Shown here piece by piece: positions 23,400-33,800 of a DNA stretch of 64,000 nucleotides. Under the pieces are notes generated by a model. That model saw only the letters and a program-made list of their open reading frames with translations, was not told the origin of the DNA and did not search any database. Numbering within the stretch: position 1 is the stretch's first letter; each line of letters starts with the position of its first letter. This DNA is from Hemicordylus capensis (Eukaryota; Chordata; Lepidosauria; Squamata; Cordylidae), in NCBI RefSeq assembly GCF_027244095.1, contig NC_069657.1, positions 144,270,857-144,334,856 of the forward strand, written 5' to 3'. A program made the translations under genes and the position numbers.

Positions 23400-24025
23400 T
23401 GATAAATCCAAAAGAACACCTCAGACATTGAAACAACAAAACCCAGTGCCCCATTGGCTTGTTGTTTTGAGGGTGGTTGGAACCCTATGTGCATATACCA
23501 CAACCTGCTCTGGGCCACCCTGCTGCCACCCAACTGGAGTTATGGGGCTGATGAAATTCCCCTTTATTCCCTATGGGGGAAAAGCTTAAGGACACACAAA
23601 ATTCAGGGGAAAAAACATTAAATATAACCCATTTGCCCAATTTCTTTGAAATCTGAGTGGTAGCTTTCTTGTACCCAGTGGGCACTACCACCCACCACAA
23701 CCCACTCTGGGCCACCCTGGTGCCCTCCATGTGGAGCTATAAGGCTTCTGAAATCCCCATTATTCTCTATGGTAAAATGCTTAAAGATGTATAAATTTCA
23801 AAAATTCTTTAAAAATCACCCCTTTGCCCAATTTCTTTGAAATTTGGGTGGTATCTTCCATCCATCAGGCACTACTACCCAACCCACTTTGGCCACAAAA
23901 TGGAGGTCTGAATCTCTACATTTTTCAGCTCTGAATCTGGGGTGATTTGTTTTGTACTCGAATCTGGGCAATTGAGCACAGGGTTGACTTGTTCTGTTTA
24001 CAAATCACCCAAATCAGCCAGATTT
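23400..24025. mobile_element. hAT-family interior with two ~200-bp repeat units
   Basis: Two diverged tandem units carry ccctatggggga or ctctatggtaaa, ttgcccaatttctttgaaa, gggcactaccacccacc and gggccaccctg. This is the reverse complement of the unit seen at 2.5, 42.6 and 54.8 kb. It ends in AT-rich gattt/aaatc motifs, as in other members. No clear terminus remains. Confidence 0.55.
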
Positions 24026-25166
24026 GACAGTAGTTGTCAAGAACCTGGCCTTTATTGAGCCCAAAGGCCAGAACTTCCCTTTATTCTTAACCTCAATTTC
24101 AAGCAGACCTCATAATCATGTCTCAGCAAACTTGCTTACATACATTTCTGTATCACTCTGCTTGACACAGACTACCAAATGGTGTAAAAGCACCCAGCAA
24201 TAATGCAAAGTTCTTCCTCTGTTGTTTCCGGATGGAAGTTGCTAGAATTTTAATTTACACCTGGCTCTGCAATTTCCACATGTCAGATAGGAAAATCACA
24301 AGTCTTCGTTATAAAAGCTAAGAGAGCATTTGTTTGTTGTTGTTTGGAGTTCCTATTTTGAGAGTGATGACTTCTGCACTAGTTTAACATTCACCTTCAT
24401 TGGGCTCTTGGCTGAGTCCAAGCTGCATAGTTCCAGAGAGAGTGCAGAGAGCTACTCTACCCGGTCAGAAGGAGGAAAGCTCCATTCATGATGCAAGCTT
24501 TTTATTTCCAAACTTCAACATGACAACTTCTAGCCTCCTGCCCAACAATATCCTAGGGCAGGATGAAAGGTAAACCTTGCTGATATTTTAAATACCTGCT
24601 TCTTACATCTTTTCATAAGTCTGTGAGCTGTTCTTTGCTATGTAATCAATAAACTAACTCTTGTTTTAATTCCTGTTTTTAATTCTTGTTTTATCATAAG
24701 GCTGACAGGACTGAATTAATTATTGCATTTTGCCTCCCCACTGCTCAAGAGGCCACATGCTACCAAAGAGGTTTTGAGAGGATTTTTGGACATATTTTTG
24801 TGAGTTCACCCCTGTTTTGGGCTAAACAGGGAAGATATTCCCTGGCAGTGGGGTGGCAGGGTAATCAATAAAGTAAAAAAGACTGTGGGGATCAATGAGC
24901 CCAGCTGCACCCCTGGTCGATTGTGACAGATTCACCTGTTTTAATTAAATAGATGACAGAAAAATTGGATTGCCATGGATTGCTATTCCATGATGTAGGC
25001 AAAAGTACAATGATGCTTTAGACTGATATCCTCTACCTGTAGTTCTCCGGATAGCAATACCAATAACATATACTGGGCATGCTCAGTAACCAAAGTTAAA
25101 GAGATTACTTCAGCAACCTACAGGCAAAACTGCTAAACGAGACCTCTACATACTACACTGTGTGGC
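24026..25166. other. Intergenic; possible LTR-like piece, no gene
   Basis: 24600-24920 has two AATAAA-type signals (aatcaataaactaac at about 24645, aatcaataaagtaaa at about 24861) and a short T-rich block, reminiscent of an LTR end. I found no boundaries or duplication, so I leave it unassigned. Confidence 0.25.
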
Positions 25167-25204
25167 TGGATATTATGGAAGACCGTGATCTTCCATAATA
25201 TCCA
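25167..25204. repeat. Perfect 16-bp inverted repeat, 6-base loop
   Basis: TGGATATTATGGAAGA at 25167-25182 and its exact reverse complement at 25189-25204 flank the loop CCGTGA. The surrounding sequence is not palindromic. Function unknown. Confidence 0.8.
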
Positions 25205-25644
25205 CCCAACCTGTTTTAACTCTGAAACATGCAGTGATTAAAAACCCATTAATTGCTAGGATTAAAATAGTAATATCCTGCAACTAAAGCAATACCGTTT
25301 CTGAAAATGTAAAGTTTAGTGCTACATGTCATTCAAAGTCAGTTACTCCACCTTAACCCAGTCCTTCTTTGTGAAATAATAAGTTTCTGGGAAACACACC
25401 CACCCAAAGGAAGACCTAGGCACACTACTCATAAGAAAGGTGCTATCATATTTGAACTCAGGAGCAGACATATGGTTGGCCACTGCTAGCAGAGAGTGAA
25501 TGCTCAGCTAGATGGACTCTGATCTCCAGCAACACAGTCCTTATGCTTTTATGACCAAAGAAGATAGTGTACTGCTTACCTGGCTGAAAGAAAACATAAT
25601 GAACTATAGTGACATTAAGAGGATATATCATTTGTATTGGTTTT

Positions 25645-25844
25645 TATATATAGCAATAGCACTTACATTTATATACCGCTCTATAGCCGAAGCTCTCTAA
25701 GCAGTTTACAATGATTTTAGCATATTGCCCCCCAACATTCTGGGTACTCATTTTACCGACCTCGGAAGGATGGAAGGCTGAGTCAACCTTGAGCCCCTGG
25801 TCAGGATTGAACTTGTAAACTTGTAACCACTGCGCCACCAGGGG

Positions 25845-25845
<1 letters not shown>
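25645..25845 (-). mobile_element. ACA-type tRNA SINE
   Basis: On the minus strand it begins gagcccctggtggcgcagtg (tRNA A box). It continues through a short B-box-like ttcaatcctgacc, the body gttgactcagccttccatcc, cgaggtcggtaaaatgagta, and the tail cggctatagagcggtatata. It resembles the common Anolis-type SINE. It abuts a long AT tract. Confidence 0.8.
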
Positions 25846-25846
<1 letters not shown>

Positions 25847-25902
<56 letters not shown>

Positions 25903-25943
25903 TATTATATATATAATATATTATATATATTATATATATATAT
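25847..25943. repeat. (TA)n tract, partly palindromic
   Basis: About 50 bp of TA dinucleotides passes into aatattatattatatat-type sequence. It can fold on itself and is probably length-variable. Confidence 0.95.
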
Positions 25944-26777
25944 TAAATTGTTGGTTTTATTGTTTCATTATTAATTTTAGTTTTAGTAAGCTGTCCGGGG
26001 ACTTTTCTTTTAAAAAGGGATATACATATTTTAAATAAATAAACACAAGAGCAACCTCTCTGTTGGTGCTGCTACCCTCTATGTTTTCTCTGCTCTGATT
26101 ATTACACATTGCTCATGAATTGTGAGTGATGGGGCGAGTTCCCTCCTTCCTGTGCTTGCCTGCCAGTCAGGACATATAGCCATTCTTAACAGCCATTCTT
26201 GTCCTTCTCCATCTGTCAGGGGGAGGGTTGCCTCACTCCTCCACGGGAGCCTTGAGGGCTTGCTAGCTACTGTCTCATATGACCAGCTCATTCCTAGCCA
26301 GTCTTTCTGTTCAATAAACCTCTACATTCAGGGCACTGCTCTGCCTCCCCCACTGTCTCCACCTCTATGGGCCCCGCCACCTCCTGGTTAGCCCTCCTGA
26401 CAGTCCCTAAGATGGCTGCCTTGTCTTGCCCTACCCCCACTTCTGGCACCATCGGAAAGGCTGGGGCCGGCCCTCCCCTTGTTGCATACAAGCAACGGCC
26501 TCATGGACCATCCTGGCCCAGCCCTGAGCTGCTGGCCAGCCCATTTTCTTGCCCTCTCCATGATCCGGGGAGGGTGCTGCCACTCCTGATAGGTCCGGAA
26601 ACTCCACAGCCTCCTCTTGCATCGCCGTGTGGTCTGGTAAGTGAATCCTCACCTTAGGAGCCAGCGGAGAAGCCTGACACTGTGTTGCTGTACTTATAAG
26701 TATACAATAAGGCAGTTGAAAAAAACAGCCTTATCTGGGAAGAGCTACTGGTGTGGATCGCCGGGATTAGTTCTGAT
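25944..26777. other. Intergenic, GC-richer, no supported gene
   Basis: 25980-26040 resembles a LINE 3' tail (ctgtccggggacttttcttt ... taaataaataaac). 26290-26660 is GC-rich, with open frames on both strands rich in Pro and Gly, but I recognise no domain in them. An AATAAA lies at 26313. Confidence 0.3.
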
Positions 26778-26911
26778 CAGTGTTCCCTCTAACAGGGATT
26801 CCCAGATGTTATTGACTATAACTCCCATAATCCCCAAACAAAAGCCATCGTAGCTGGGGATTCTGGGAGTTGTAGTTAACAACATCTGGGAATCTGTTAG
26901 AGGGAACATTG
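26778..26911. mobile_element. Near-palindromic hAT MITE
   Basis: 134 bp that folds almost end to end. The left end is CAGTGTTCCCTCTAACAG and the right end CTGTTAGAGGGAACATTG, with cccagatgtt inverted further in and actcccataatcccc against ggggattctgggagt at the centre. The flanks gttctgat and atcctgat match at 6 of 8 positions, as expected for a hAT duplication. Confidence 0.85.
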
Positions 26912-27328
26912 ATCCTGATCCCGACTCTTTTCACCAGGGTAAACTGAGTATTTTACACTCCCTTCTACCCCACTCCCCAGTCATGTACACATTTGGGGCA
27001 GTCAGCAGCTTAAGTATGCACAGAACTGGGCAGCAAGAAGACCGAGCAGTGGGGAACTCCCCCAAGGCACTGTGCTCCTGGCTGGGATGCTGGAGGACTT
27101 CCCCTTCTGACTCTTGCCTCTGCTGCTCGCTGTGGCACTGCTTGTGGCACTGAGCCTTTAAGCAGCGGGCCAGTGGCATTTATAATGTATGCAGGCTGCT
27201 AATCATGGTACGTGCTTTTTGCCCACTGCAGTATAATGTGCCTCTCTTTCCTTTGAGACTCCAGTTCCCTAAGTGTTTGCCACAGAAAATGACCTGTCTT
27301 GGGCATAAGACACCTCCCCATCCTAGGA
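26912..27328. other. Dispersed low-copy repeat, no gene
   Basis: 26990-27180 (cacagaactgggcagcaa, ggatgctggaggactt, ctgtggcactgc) is similar to 37960-38130, so this is a dispersed repeat of unknown class. No coding potential is supported. Confidence 0.4.
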
Positions 27329-27449
27329 CAGGGGTAGGCAACCTTGTAGGGGGGACAGGGGTAGGCAACCTTCTCCAGCTATTGAACTAGAACTCCCATC
27401 CTCCCCAGCCACAATACATTGGCTGGAGAGCCCAGGTTGCCTAGCCCTG
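27329..27449. mobile_element. hAT MITE with internal duplication
   Basis: The ends are CAGGGGTAGGCAACCTT and AGGTTGCCTAGCCCTG, with flanks tcctagga and ttctaggg (6 of 8). The first 29 bp are repeated in tandem just inside the left end. The core has the aactcccatcctccccagcc motif shared with the other small MITEs here. Confidence 0.75.
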
Positions 27450-27916
27450 TTCTAGGGTCTCTATCCCAAGAGTCATTCAACCCTCCACATGTCAAGAAAG
27501 AGGCCATTATGCCCTGATGGCTGGACTGATTTTGTACGTGGTTGAGATGGCTGACAGAGCATTTCTTGTGATGAACTTGTCAAACAAGCAAACAAGCAAA
27601 TCAATCTAGCCTGCTCCTGTGTTCCTAATATAGGTTTGGAACTATAAGATGTAGCCTGAAAACATCAGAAGCTCAGGAATACCAGTGGCTGTTGGAGGAC
27701 CCACCCACTGATTAGGATGGAGCTACACAGGTGTTGGAATGTCAGGCTGTGGAAGTAGGTGGTGGTTTGTTTTTCAACCCCTGTCCACCATCTCAACAGA
27801 AATGCCATTCATAACTGCTTTCCTTTGAGCAAAACCTAAGCAAATCCAAACAGTTTCATTAATGAGTAAAATCTATGAAATTATTCACAACTTGTTTTCA
27901 AAGACTTTATTGTACC

Positions 27917-28831
27917 TGCAAGGCAGTGGGGTACTCATTTTATTTTTTAGGAATATTGAAGTGTTTAGATTACTTGGTGTCTAATCACCTTTCCTCATAA
28001 TGAATCCCTATGAGGGTTCATTATACCCCTTCATTTCTACTGTTCATTTTGACTGTCATTGGACAGTGCTGTCAACTGCCATGAGTCAACTACCCCCCCC
28101 CCCCACACACACTGGGCTACTCAGTTTATTTTTAAGGTATTTTTGAAGTGTTTCGTTTCTTTGGTATCTTCATTAAACACCTTCATTTCTTCTGTTCATT
28201 TTGACCCCACTGTTTTGCAGGTGGGGGTGGAGAATTAGTGGCATCTTATGTTCCAACACCTCCCCCCACCAACCCACAAGCCACTGGGTACTCAGTATAT
28301 ATTTTAGCAATTTTTGAGGTGTTTAGACTCTTTGGTGTGTAATGAATCATTATAGGGATTCATTATGAGGAAAGGTTATTAGACACCAAAGAGCCTAAAC
28401 ACTTGAAAAAAATCCTAGAACATAAACTGAGTAGTACCCCACTGCCTTGCGGGTGGGAGTGCGGTGTAGTTGGCACATGGCAGTTGACAGTTGGCACTGT
28501 TGAAAACATAGTCAAAATGAATGGAAGAAATGAAGGTGTGTAATGAATCCTCATATGGATTCATTGAGGAAAAGTTATACTCCAAAGAATCCAAACACTT
28601 GAAAAACATTTTGCTCCATAACTTCACTTCCACAAAGGCTAAAGCTTAGTGTTTTGTTTTTTTTAAAGAAAGCTGGGAATCTGGGGGAAGTAATAGGTGG
28701 GATCTATATCACGAATCAAATTGAATTGAATCAGGCAACAACAGGGGTGATTTGTTTTGTCTCCAAATCACCCGAATCAGCTAGATTTGGGTACAAATCA
28801 ATTTGTACCTGAATCAATTTGCACATCCCTA
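27917..28831. mobile_element. hAT-family element, present only in the left arm
   Basis: It ends TTGCACATCCCTA at 28831, preceded by AT-rich caaatcaatttg/caaatcacccgaatc motifs. The interior has several inverted and direct copies of a block with cctcataatgaatccctat, ggtgtctaatcacc and cagtggggtactca. The opposite terminus is not clear. The right arm lacks it, so it inserted after the duplication. Confidence 0.6.
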
Positions 28832-28849
28832 TTCACAAGTATGTAGACA

Positions 28850-29857
28850 TTAACTCACATGGACCTCTTTGCTGACAACTGAGCATCTTAATATTAGCAG
28901 TGATCTCCTTAGGGCATCTTTTACATCCTTGTTTCTGAGACTATAGATCAGAGGGTTGAGCATTGGCATTAGAACAGTATAAAACAAAGCAATCACTTTG
29001 TCCCTGTCCCGTCCAGACTTTGACCTTGGCCGCATGTACATGAAAATGGCCGTCCCATAAAGCATGGCTACGACAGTGAGATGGGATGCACAGGTAGAGA
29101 ATGCCTTGGACCCTCCATGGGCTGTTCGTATCTGCAACACGGCTAAGAAAATGAAGGCATAGGAGACAATAATAAAAAGGAAGGGAATGAAGATAAAGGT
29201 GATGCTGGCAACAAATACAACCATTTCAGGAAGAGATGTGTCAGTACAAGCCAGTGACAGCACAGCTGGAACCTCACAGAAATAATGGTTCAAGATGTTA
29301 GGGCCACAGAATGGCAACTGTAAGGTGAAGATGTTGATTATCAGTGAAGTCACAAAACTGCTGACCCAGCAGAAGGAAGCCAGGTGAATGCAGAGCTTCC
29401 AGTTCATGATGACTGTCTATTGTAGAGGCTGGCAGATTGCCGTGTATTGGTCATAAGCCATAACTCCAAGCAGAAAGCACTCCACCATGCCAAATGCTAG
29501 GGAAAAGAACATCTGGATTGCACAGCCCCAAAATGTGATAGTTTTCTTGGTGGTCACAAGGTTGGTCAGCATTTGGGGGACATCAGTAGAGATATAAAAG
29601 ATGTCTAGGATGGACAAATTAAGAAGGAAGAAATACATAGGGGTATGAAGGCGAGGATCTGCAATGACAACTGAGATGAGGATGAGGTTCCCAAAGACAC
29701 TGAGCAGGTAACAAGCCAGAAACATCACAAAAAGTATCACCTCAACACTTGGATGGTTGGAGAAGCCCAGAAATATGAATTCTGTCACAAACGTTTCATT
29801 GTGCTGGTGCTCATTTTCATTCAGATTGTTACAGCTGTGAGAATAAGACAAAAACAT
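28850..29857 (-). pseudogene. Olfactory receptor pseudogene (second subfamily)
   Basis: A full-length class II OR on the minus strand, paralogous to the open gene at 56082 (roughly 85% identical residues by eye). All OR regions are present: [53 protein letters not shown], and an original C-terminus RCSVVSKEVHVS. Two lesions disable it. The codon for the tyrosine after ICQPLQ is an amber stop (29417-29419). The ancestral start (two ATGs near 29818) is one base out of frame with the body, leaving only an ATG at 29857 that lies upstream of the likely splice acceptor. The TM3 DRY motif is also changed to DQY. The reading frame is otherwise open, so loss is fairly recent compared with the duplication. 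Confidence 0.93.
29834..29850 (-). other. Likely 3' splice site of the OR pseudogene 5' intron
   Basis: On the minus strand, tttttgtcttattctcacag ends just before the ancestral start region. The equivalent pyrimidine tract and CAG are kept at 56050-56067 upstream of the open copy. OR genes commonly have a 5' UTR intron ending just before the coding exon. Confidence 0.45.
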
Positions 29858-30109
29858 CCACCAATTAAATAATATGCAAGATCAGTATATTGCTCCTGGT
29901 CATCCATACTAATTACAAGTGGAAATACAATATGTCACTTCACTGTTGTGTTCACCAGTGAACTCTATGGTTCTTCTCTGGGACAGAAGGATTTATATTT
30001 CTATGCAAAATATGGAACTGTGTATATTTTAGTAATAGTGTTTGAGAAAAGAGAGGCAAGTTTCTATCATGGGGAAGTTTATGAAGGGATCTAAGTCCAA
30101 AGAACATAG
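29858..30109. other. OR 5' flank, unique sequence shared between arms
   Basis: Single-copy-looking sequence (gttcttctctggga, gaactgtgtatatttta, aagtttatgaagggat). It is matched inversely by 55805-56040 in the right arm, so it is part of the duplication. It may hold the upstream exon or promoter, which I cannot define. Confidence 0.4.
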
Positions 30110-30243
30110 GGACATAAGATGAACCTTGCTGGATCAGGTCCAAGGCCTATCTAGTCCAGCATCCAGTTTCCTGCAGAGGCCCACCAAATGCCTCTGCGTA
30201 GGCCACAAGCAGGAGAGGAAGGCATGCCCCCATCCTGCTGTGG
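30110..30243 (-). mobile_element. CR1 3' UTR fragment (left arm copy)
   Basis: On the minus strand it reads the CR1 end: tggtgggcctctgcaggaaa, ctagataggccttggacctg, atccagcaaggttcatctta. The paralogue is at 55670-55805, so it predates the duplication. A 34-bp hAT remnant ending TTGCACATCTCTA follows at 30250-30283. Confidence 0.7.
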
Positions 30244-30484
30244 TTACAGTAATGTTGAGCTTGAATTGATTTGCACATCTCTACTTCATGCTACCAAATG
30301 AATGTCTCAGATATTTAGAAGAAAAGGGAATGAATAATGTTGCAGTCGTTAAGTACTGTATATGTGGGGAACTCTCACAATTATATTTTATCTTTATAAG
30401 AATCAATATTTGATGGAAGTTGTGAAATTTAAGGGCAGCCTAGGTTTAAAGTAAAATATATTTTGCTAAAAATATATTTTACTA

Positions 30485-31258
30485 GTGTTGATGTGCTGGC
30501 AGACATTCGAGGATGGGAGAAATTTGAGAAATTTCAAAATGAGACTGAATCCAAATAAGACGGAGATAATTATTGTGAGAGGTTGGAACTCAGGAGACAA
30601 TTTTGACCTGCCAGTTCTGGATGGGGTCACACTTCCCCAGAAGGGACAGGTATGCAGTCTGGGAGTGCTTTTTGGACACAAACCTCTCCCTAGTATCTCT
30701 GGCTGAGGTGGTGGCCAGAGGTGCTTTCTATCAGCTTCAGCTGATATGACAGTTGTGTTCTTTTCTTGAGATAAACAACCTCAAAACAGTAGTACATATG
30801 CTGGTCAGACTTGACTACTGCAATGTGCTCTATATGGGGATGCCTTTATACATAGTCCAGAAACTGCAGTTGGTACAGAATGTGGTAGCCAGGTTGGTCT
30901 TTGGGTCATCTCAGAGGGACCATATTACTGCTATATTAGAAAAACAACACTGGCTCCCTATACATTTTTTGGGGAAATGCAAGGTGCTGCTTATAGCCTA
31001 TATAAACAGCTCAGGTCCTGGGTATTTAAGAGAATGTCTTATTTGCCATGAGCCCCACTGCCCATTTAGATCATCTGGAGAGGTACGTTTGCAGTTGCCC
31101 CAACTCATCTGATGGCTACAAAGGGATGAGCCTTCTCTGTTGCTGCCCCAAGATGCTGGAATATGCTCCTTGCTGAAATAAGAGGGGCCCCCCATCTCTG
31201 ACAACTTTAAAAAGTCTTTAAAGACACATTTATTCACTCAAGCTTTTTAACTTGACTT
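30485..31258 (+). mobile_element. L2 LINE fragment (left arm copy)
   Basis: Reverse transcriptase C-terminal half: KMRLNPNKTEIIIVRGWNSG, LPVLDGVTLPQKGQVCSLGV, LDYCNVLYMGMPLYIVQKLQ, LVQNVVARLVFGSSQRDHIT, then a broken ending. The paralogue 53925-54660 on the minus strand shares its 5' truncation point near gtgctggcagacattcgagg, so both derive from one insertion. Confidence 0.87.
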
Positions 31259-31261
31259 GTG

Positions 31262-31595
31262 GAGAGCTGGTCTTGTGGTAGCAAGCATGACTTGTCCCCT
31301 TAGCTATGCAGGGTCTGCCCTGGTTGCATATGAATGGGAGACCAAAAGCGTGAGCATTGTAAGATATTCCTCTCAGGGGATGGAGCCACTCTAGGAAGAG
31401 CAAAAGGTTCCGAGTTCCCTCCCTAGCATCTCTAAGATAGTGCTGAGAGAGACTCCTGCCTGTAACCTTGGAGAAGCCTCTGGCAGTCTCTGTATAAAAT
31501 GCTGAGAAAAAAGGACCATTAGAGCACTAGTGCTGAAAGACCAAGGAAAACTGTGGGTGGCTGGAGTCAAAGCTGCAAGTGAGCACAATGTGTGA
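31262..31595 (+). mobile_element. 5S/tRNA-like SINE (left arm copy)
   Basis: It has the gagctggtcttgtggtagca head and ttagctatgcagggtctgcc, ccctggtt, atgggagac boxes. The usual CR1-like tail after ctctggcagtctctgtataa is replaced by a segment (gaccattagagcactagtgc ... agtgagcacaatgtgtgag) that is also present in the right arm copy at 53570-53890. The copy was therefore already altered before the duplication. Confidence 0.72.
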
Positions 31596-31597
31596 GA

Positions 31598-31838
31598 CAT
31601 TGTATCGACTCCTGGCGACCACAGAGCCCTGTGGTTGTCTTTGGTAGAATACAGGAGTGGTTAACCATTGCCTTCTCCCACGTAGTATGAGATGATGCCT
31701 TTCCGCACCTTCCTATATCGCTGCTGCCCAATATAGGAGTTTCCAATTATTCTGGGAAACACAACAGTGGGGATTCAAACCAACAGCCTCCTGCTCTCTA
31801 GGCAGGTTGCTTCCCCACCGCACCATTAGATAGCCTAA
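31598..31838 (-). mobile_element. tRNA SINE with BovB-like tail, left arm only
   Basis: On the minus strand it reads ctaatggtgcggtggggaag, agagcaggaggctgttggtt and tgaatcc (A and B boxes), then the body gcatcatctcatactacgtg and gaaggcaatggttaaccact, and the tail ggtcgccaggagtcgatac. The tail matches the BovB LINE end at 49600. The right arm lacks it, so it arrived after the duplication. It is the same family as the SINE in the OR gene at 57007. Confidence 0.82.
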
Positions 31839-33800
31839 AGGTCTGGTGGGGGGTCACAAGGGGGGGCAGGTTATATGGCAGCAGCCGAAGAGCCAAGGCC
31901 GGCTGCCTACCCTCTTTGCAGAGCATCAGCCATGCCATTGTACATTCTGCACATGCAGTCTCTCTCTCTTGCTGGTCAGGATAAAGATTACACTCATGAG
32001 GAACCATTTACCGTTAACTGAGAGTCATTTTCCAGTATTTGAATACATATAAATAAAAGACAACACCCACTTCCCTTCATGACTATGGATATATTGTGCA
32101 GCTTTAACCAAAAGCGATAGGCAAAGAACTCCACTGAACTGAACCAGTGTTGACTGAGTGTCTTTCTCTAATATTTAAATACATATAAAGTTTGTCTCTC
32201 CTTTTGTCTTGTTTCTGCCAGCAGCAGTTTCCCTGGGTTTATCAGGGCAATTAACATACAAATGATCTCTGCTCCTAGAGTGAAAGCACTTTGTTTCTGG
32301 TCTGAGTGGAACCCTGTATCATGATCTGCTGCAGCAGAAGGCATTTCTTGTTTTCTACAAAAATGTTCAGTCAAGGAGAAGCACTGAAAACAGGTCATCC
32401 TGGGCTAGGGCGGGGGAAAGAGAATTTTTTGGGGTAGCAGGTACACCCCATCCCCGCCCTCCCACCGTGTGTGTGCAAGTCCAGTCTTTGCTGCTTTGGA
32501 GCTCGTTGTTTTTTCTAAACTCCTGTTAGCTGTTAAACTTTTTAAATAGCAGAGACAACAGACTTTAGGTTTATATTCTCACTCTGAAGTGGCTGCATCT
32601 TTAACTTGTGCCTTTTCTGAACCACAGAGCACATAAGCTATCAGTCCAAGCAAAGAACAAGCTCTTGTGTGAAGAATGCAAATTGTAAAAGAAGGATTTT
32701 TTGTATGGCATGCATTTACTGGTTTAGAAAAACACAGTACAGTGTTGTAGTAGTTGTTACATTTCTTAACAAAAACCGCATCAGTGACATCCTATTTCCC
32801 CCTGAAAGAATAAATGTGTGACCATCCTCCCCACTAGGACTTCACCCCTTTTCTCAATTCAGAGAGTCACAAAGAGGTGAGTTTACCTGGAGGTCTGCAA
32901 CAGCCTTATGCTTCAAAGGACAACTCCTGCCCCCAGACCTGGGACTGAAGCGTCACTGCCAATAGTTTCTTACTCCTCCAGTGAAATAATATAGGGAAAA
33001 GGAGGAGGGGAAGCCATGGTTATAAAAAAGTAGAGGAAGCACTTAGGGATTTGGTGTCTCGGAAGGATTACAGGATACTGTCATAAGCCTGCTCTTCACT
33101 TCCCTGAGCTGTGGGAAGTACCACTGTGCTTCTTTTGTAAGGTACCAGTGTACTTCTTCTCAATTTCAAGGTTCTGGCTTCCTTTGGAGAAATCACTGGA
33201 GGCTTTTGTATTCTGTAATGTTTGATTTATTTACAAATATACAGCTTGAGGTTCAGATGAAGTTGATACTTGAAGGCTTCAACAAGTAGGTATCAGATTT
33301 CATCAGCCCCCCAGAAAGCAAACTGTGCAATCTAAGGAGCTTCAGCTCTCCATCCAGCTTCTTCATTCCAAATTTTTCAAAACGCTGTCTGTTTCTGGCC
33401 TAATTTAGACATGTGAAACCAGAGTTAAATGGGGCAGAGGTTGGAACTCCATTATGTCTGAATGTGTGCAACTGTGGTTTCCAGCCGAAAGCAAACTTCT
33501 GGTTTGCCTCGCCAAACTCCAATTTGAACCTTTGGTTTGCAGTAAGGTTCACCAATGTAACCTGAGGTTTGGCATGGATTACGTCCGAATGTGGATGCTG
33601 TCATAACCATGGTTCCATGCTGATTATGGAATAATAGAGTAGGTGGCCCAGACCTGCCCAGTAATGCACACTGCGGCTCCTGATGGCCACCTCTCGGGCA
33701 AAGCGCTACACTCCCAACATCCTCCTTTCTCTTCCCCATTCGGCCTGGCAACAGTGACATGTTTGGAGAATTTAAAGAAAAACTACCCTTTCAGGTATTC
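31839..33800. other. Arm sequence without genes
   Basis: 32480-33800 is matched inversely by 50.9-52.72 kb. 31839-32470 has no clear partner. No OR or other domain appears in any frame. The homologous stretches show only point differences and small indels. Confidence 0.45.

Noticed and set aside
26367-26657. Pro-rich open frame of 96 codons, and a minus-strand frame opposite
   Set aside because: GC-rich sequence opens frames on both strands by chance; no domain, no codon signature, no start context.
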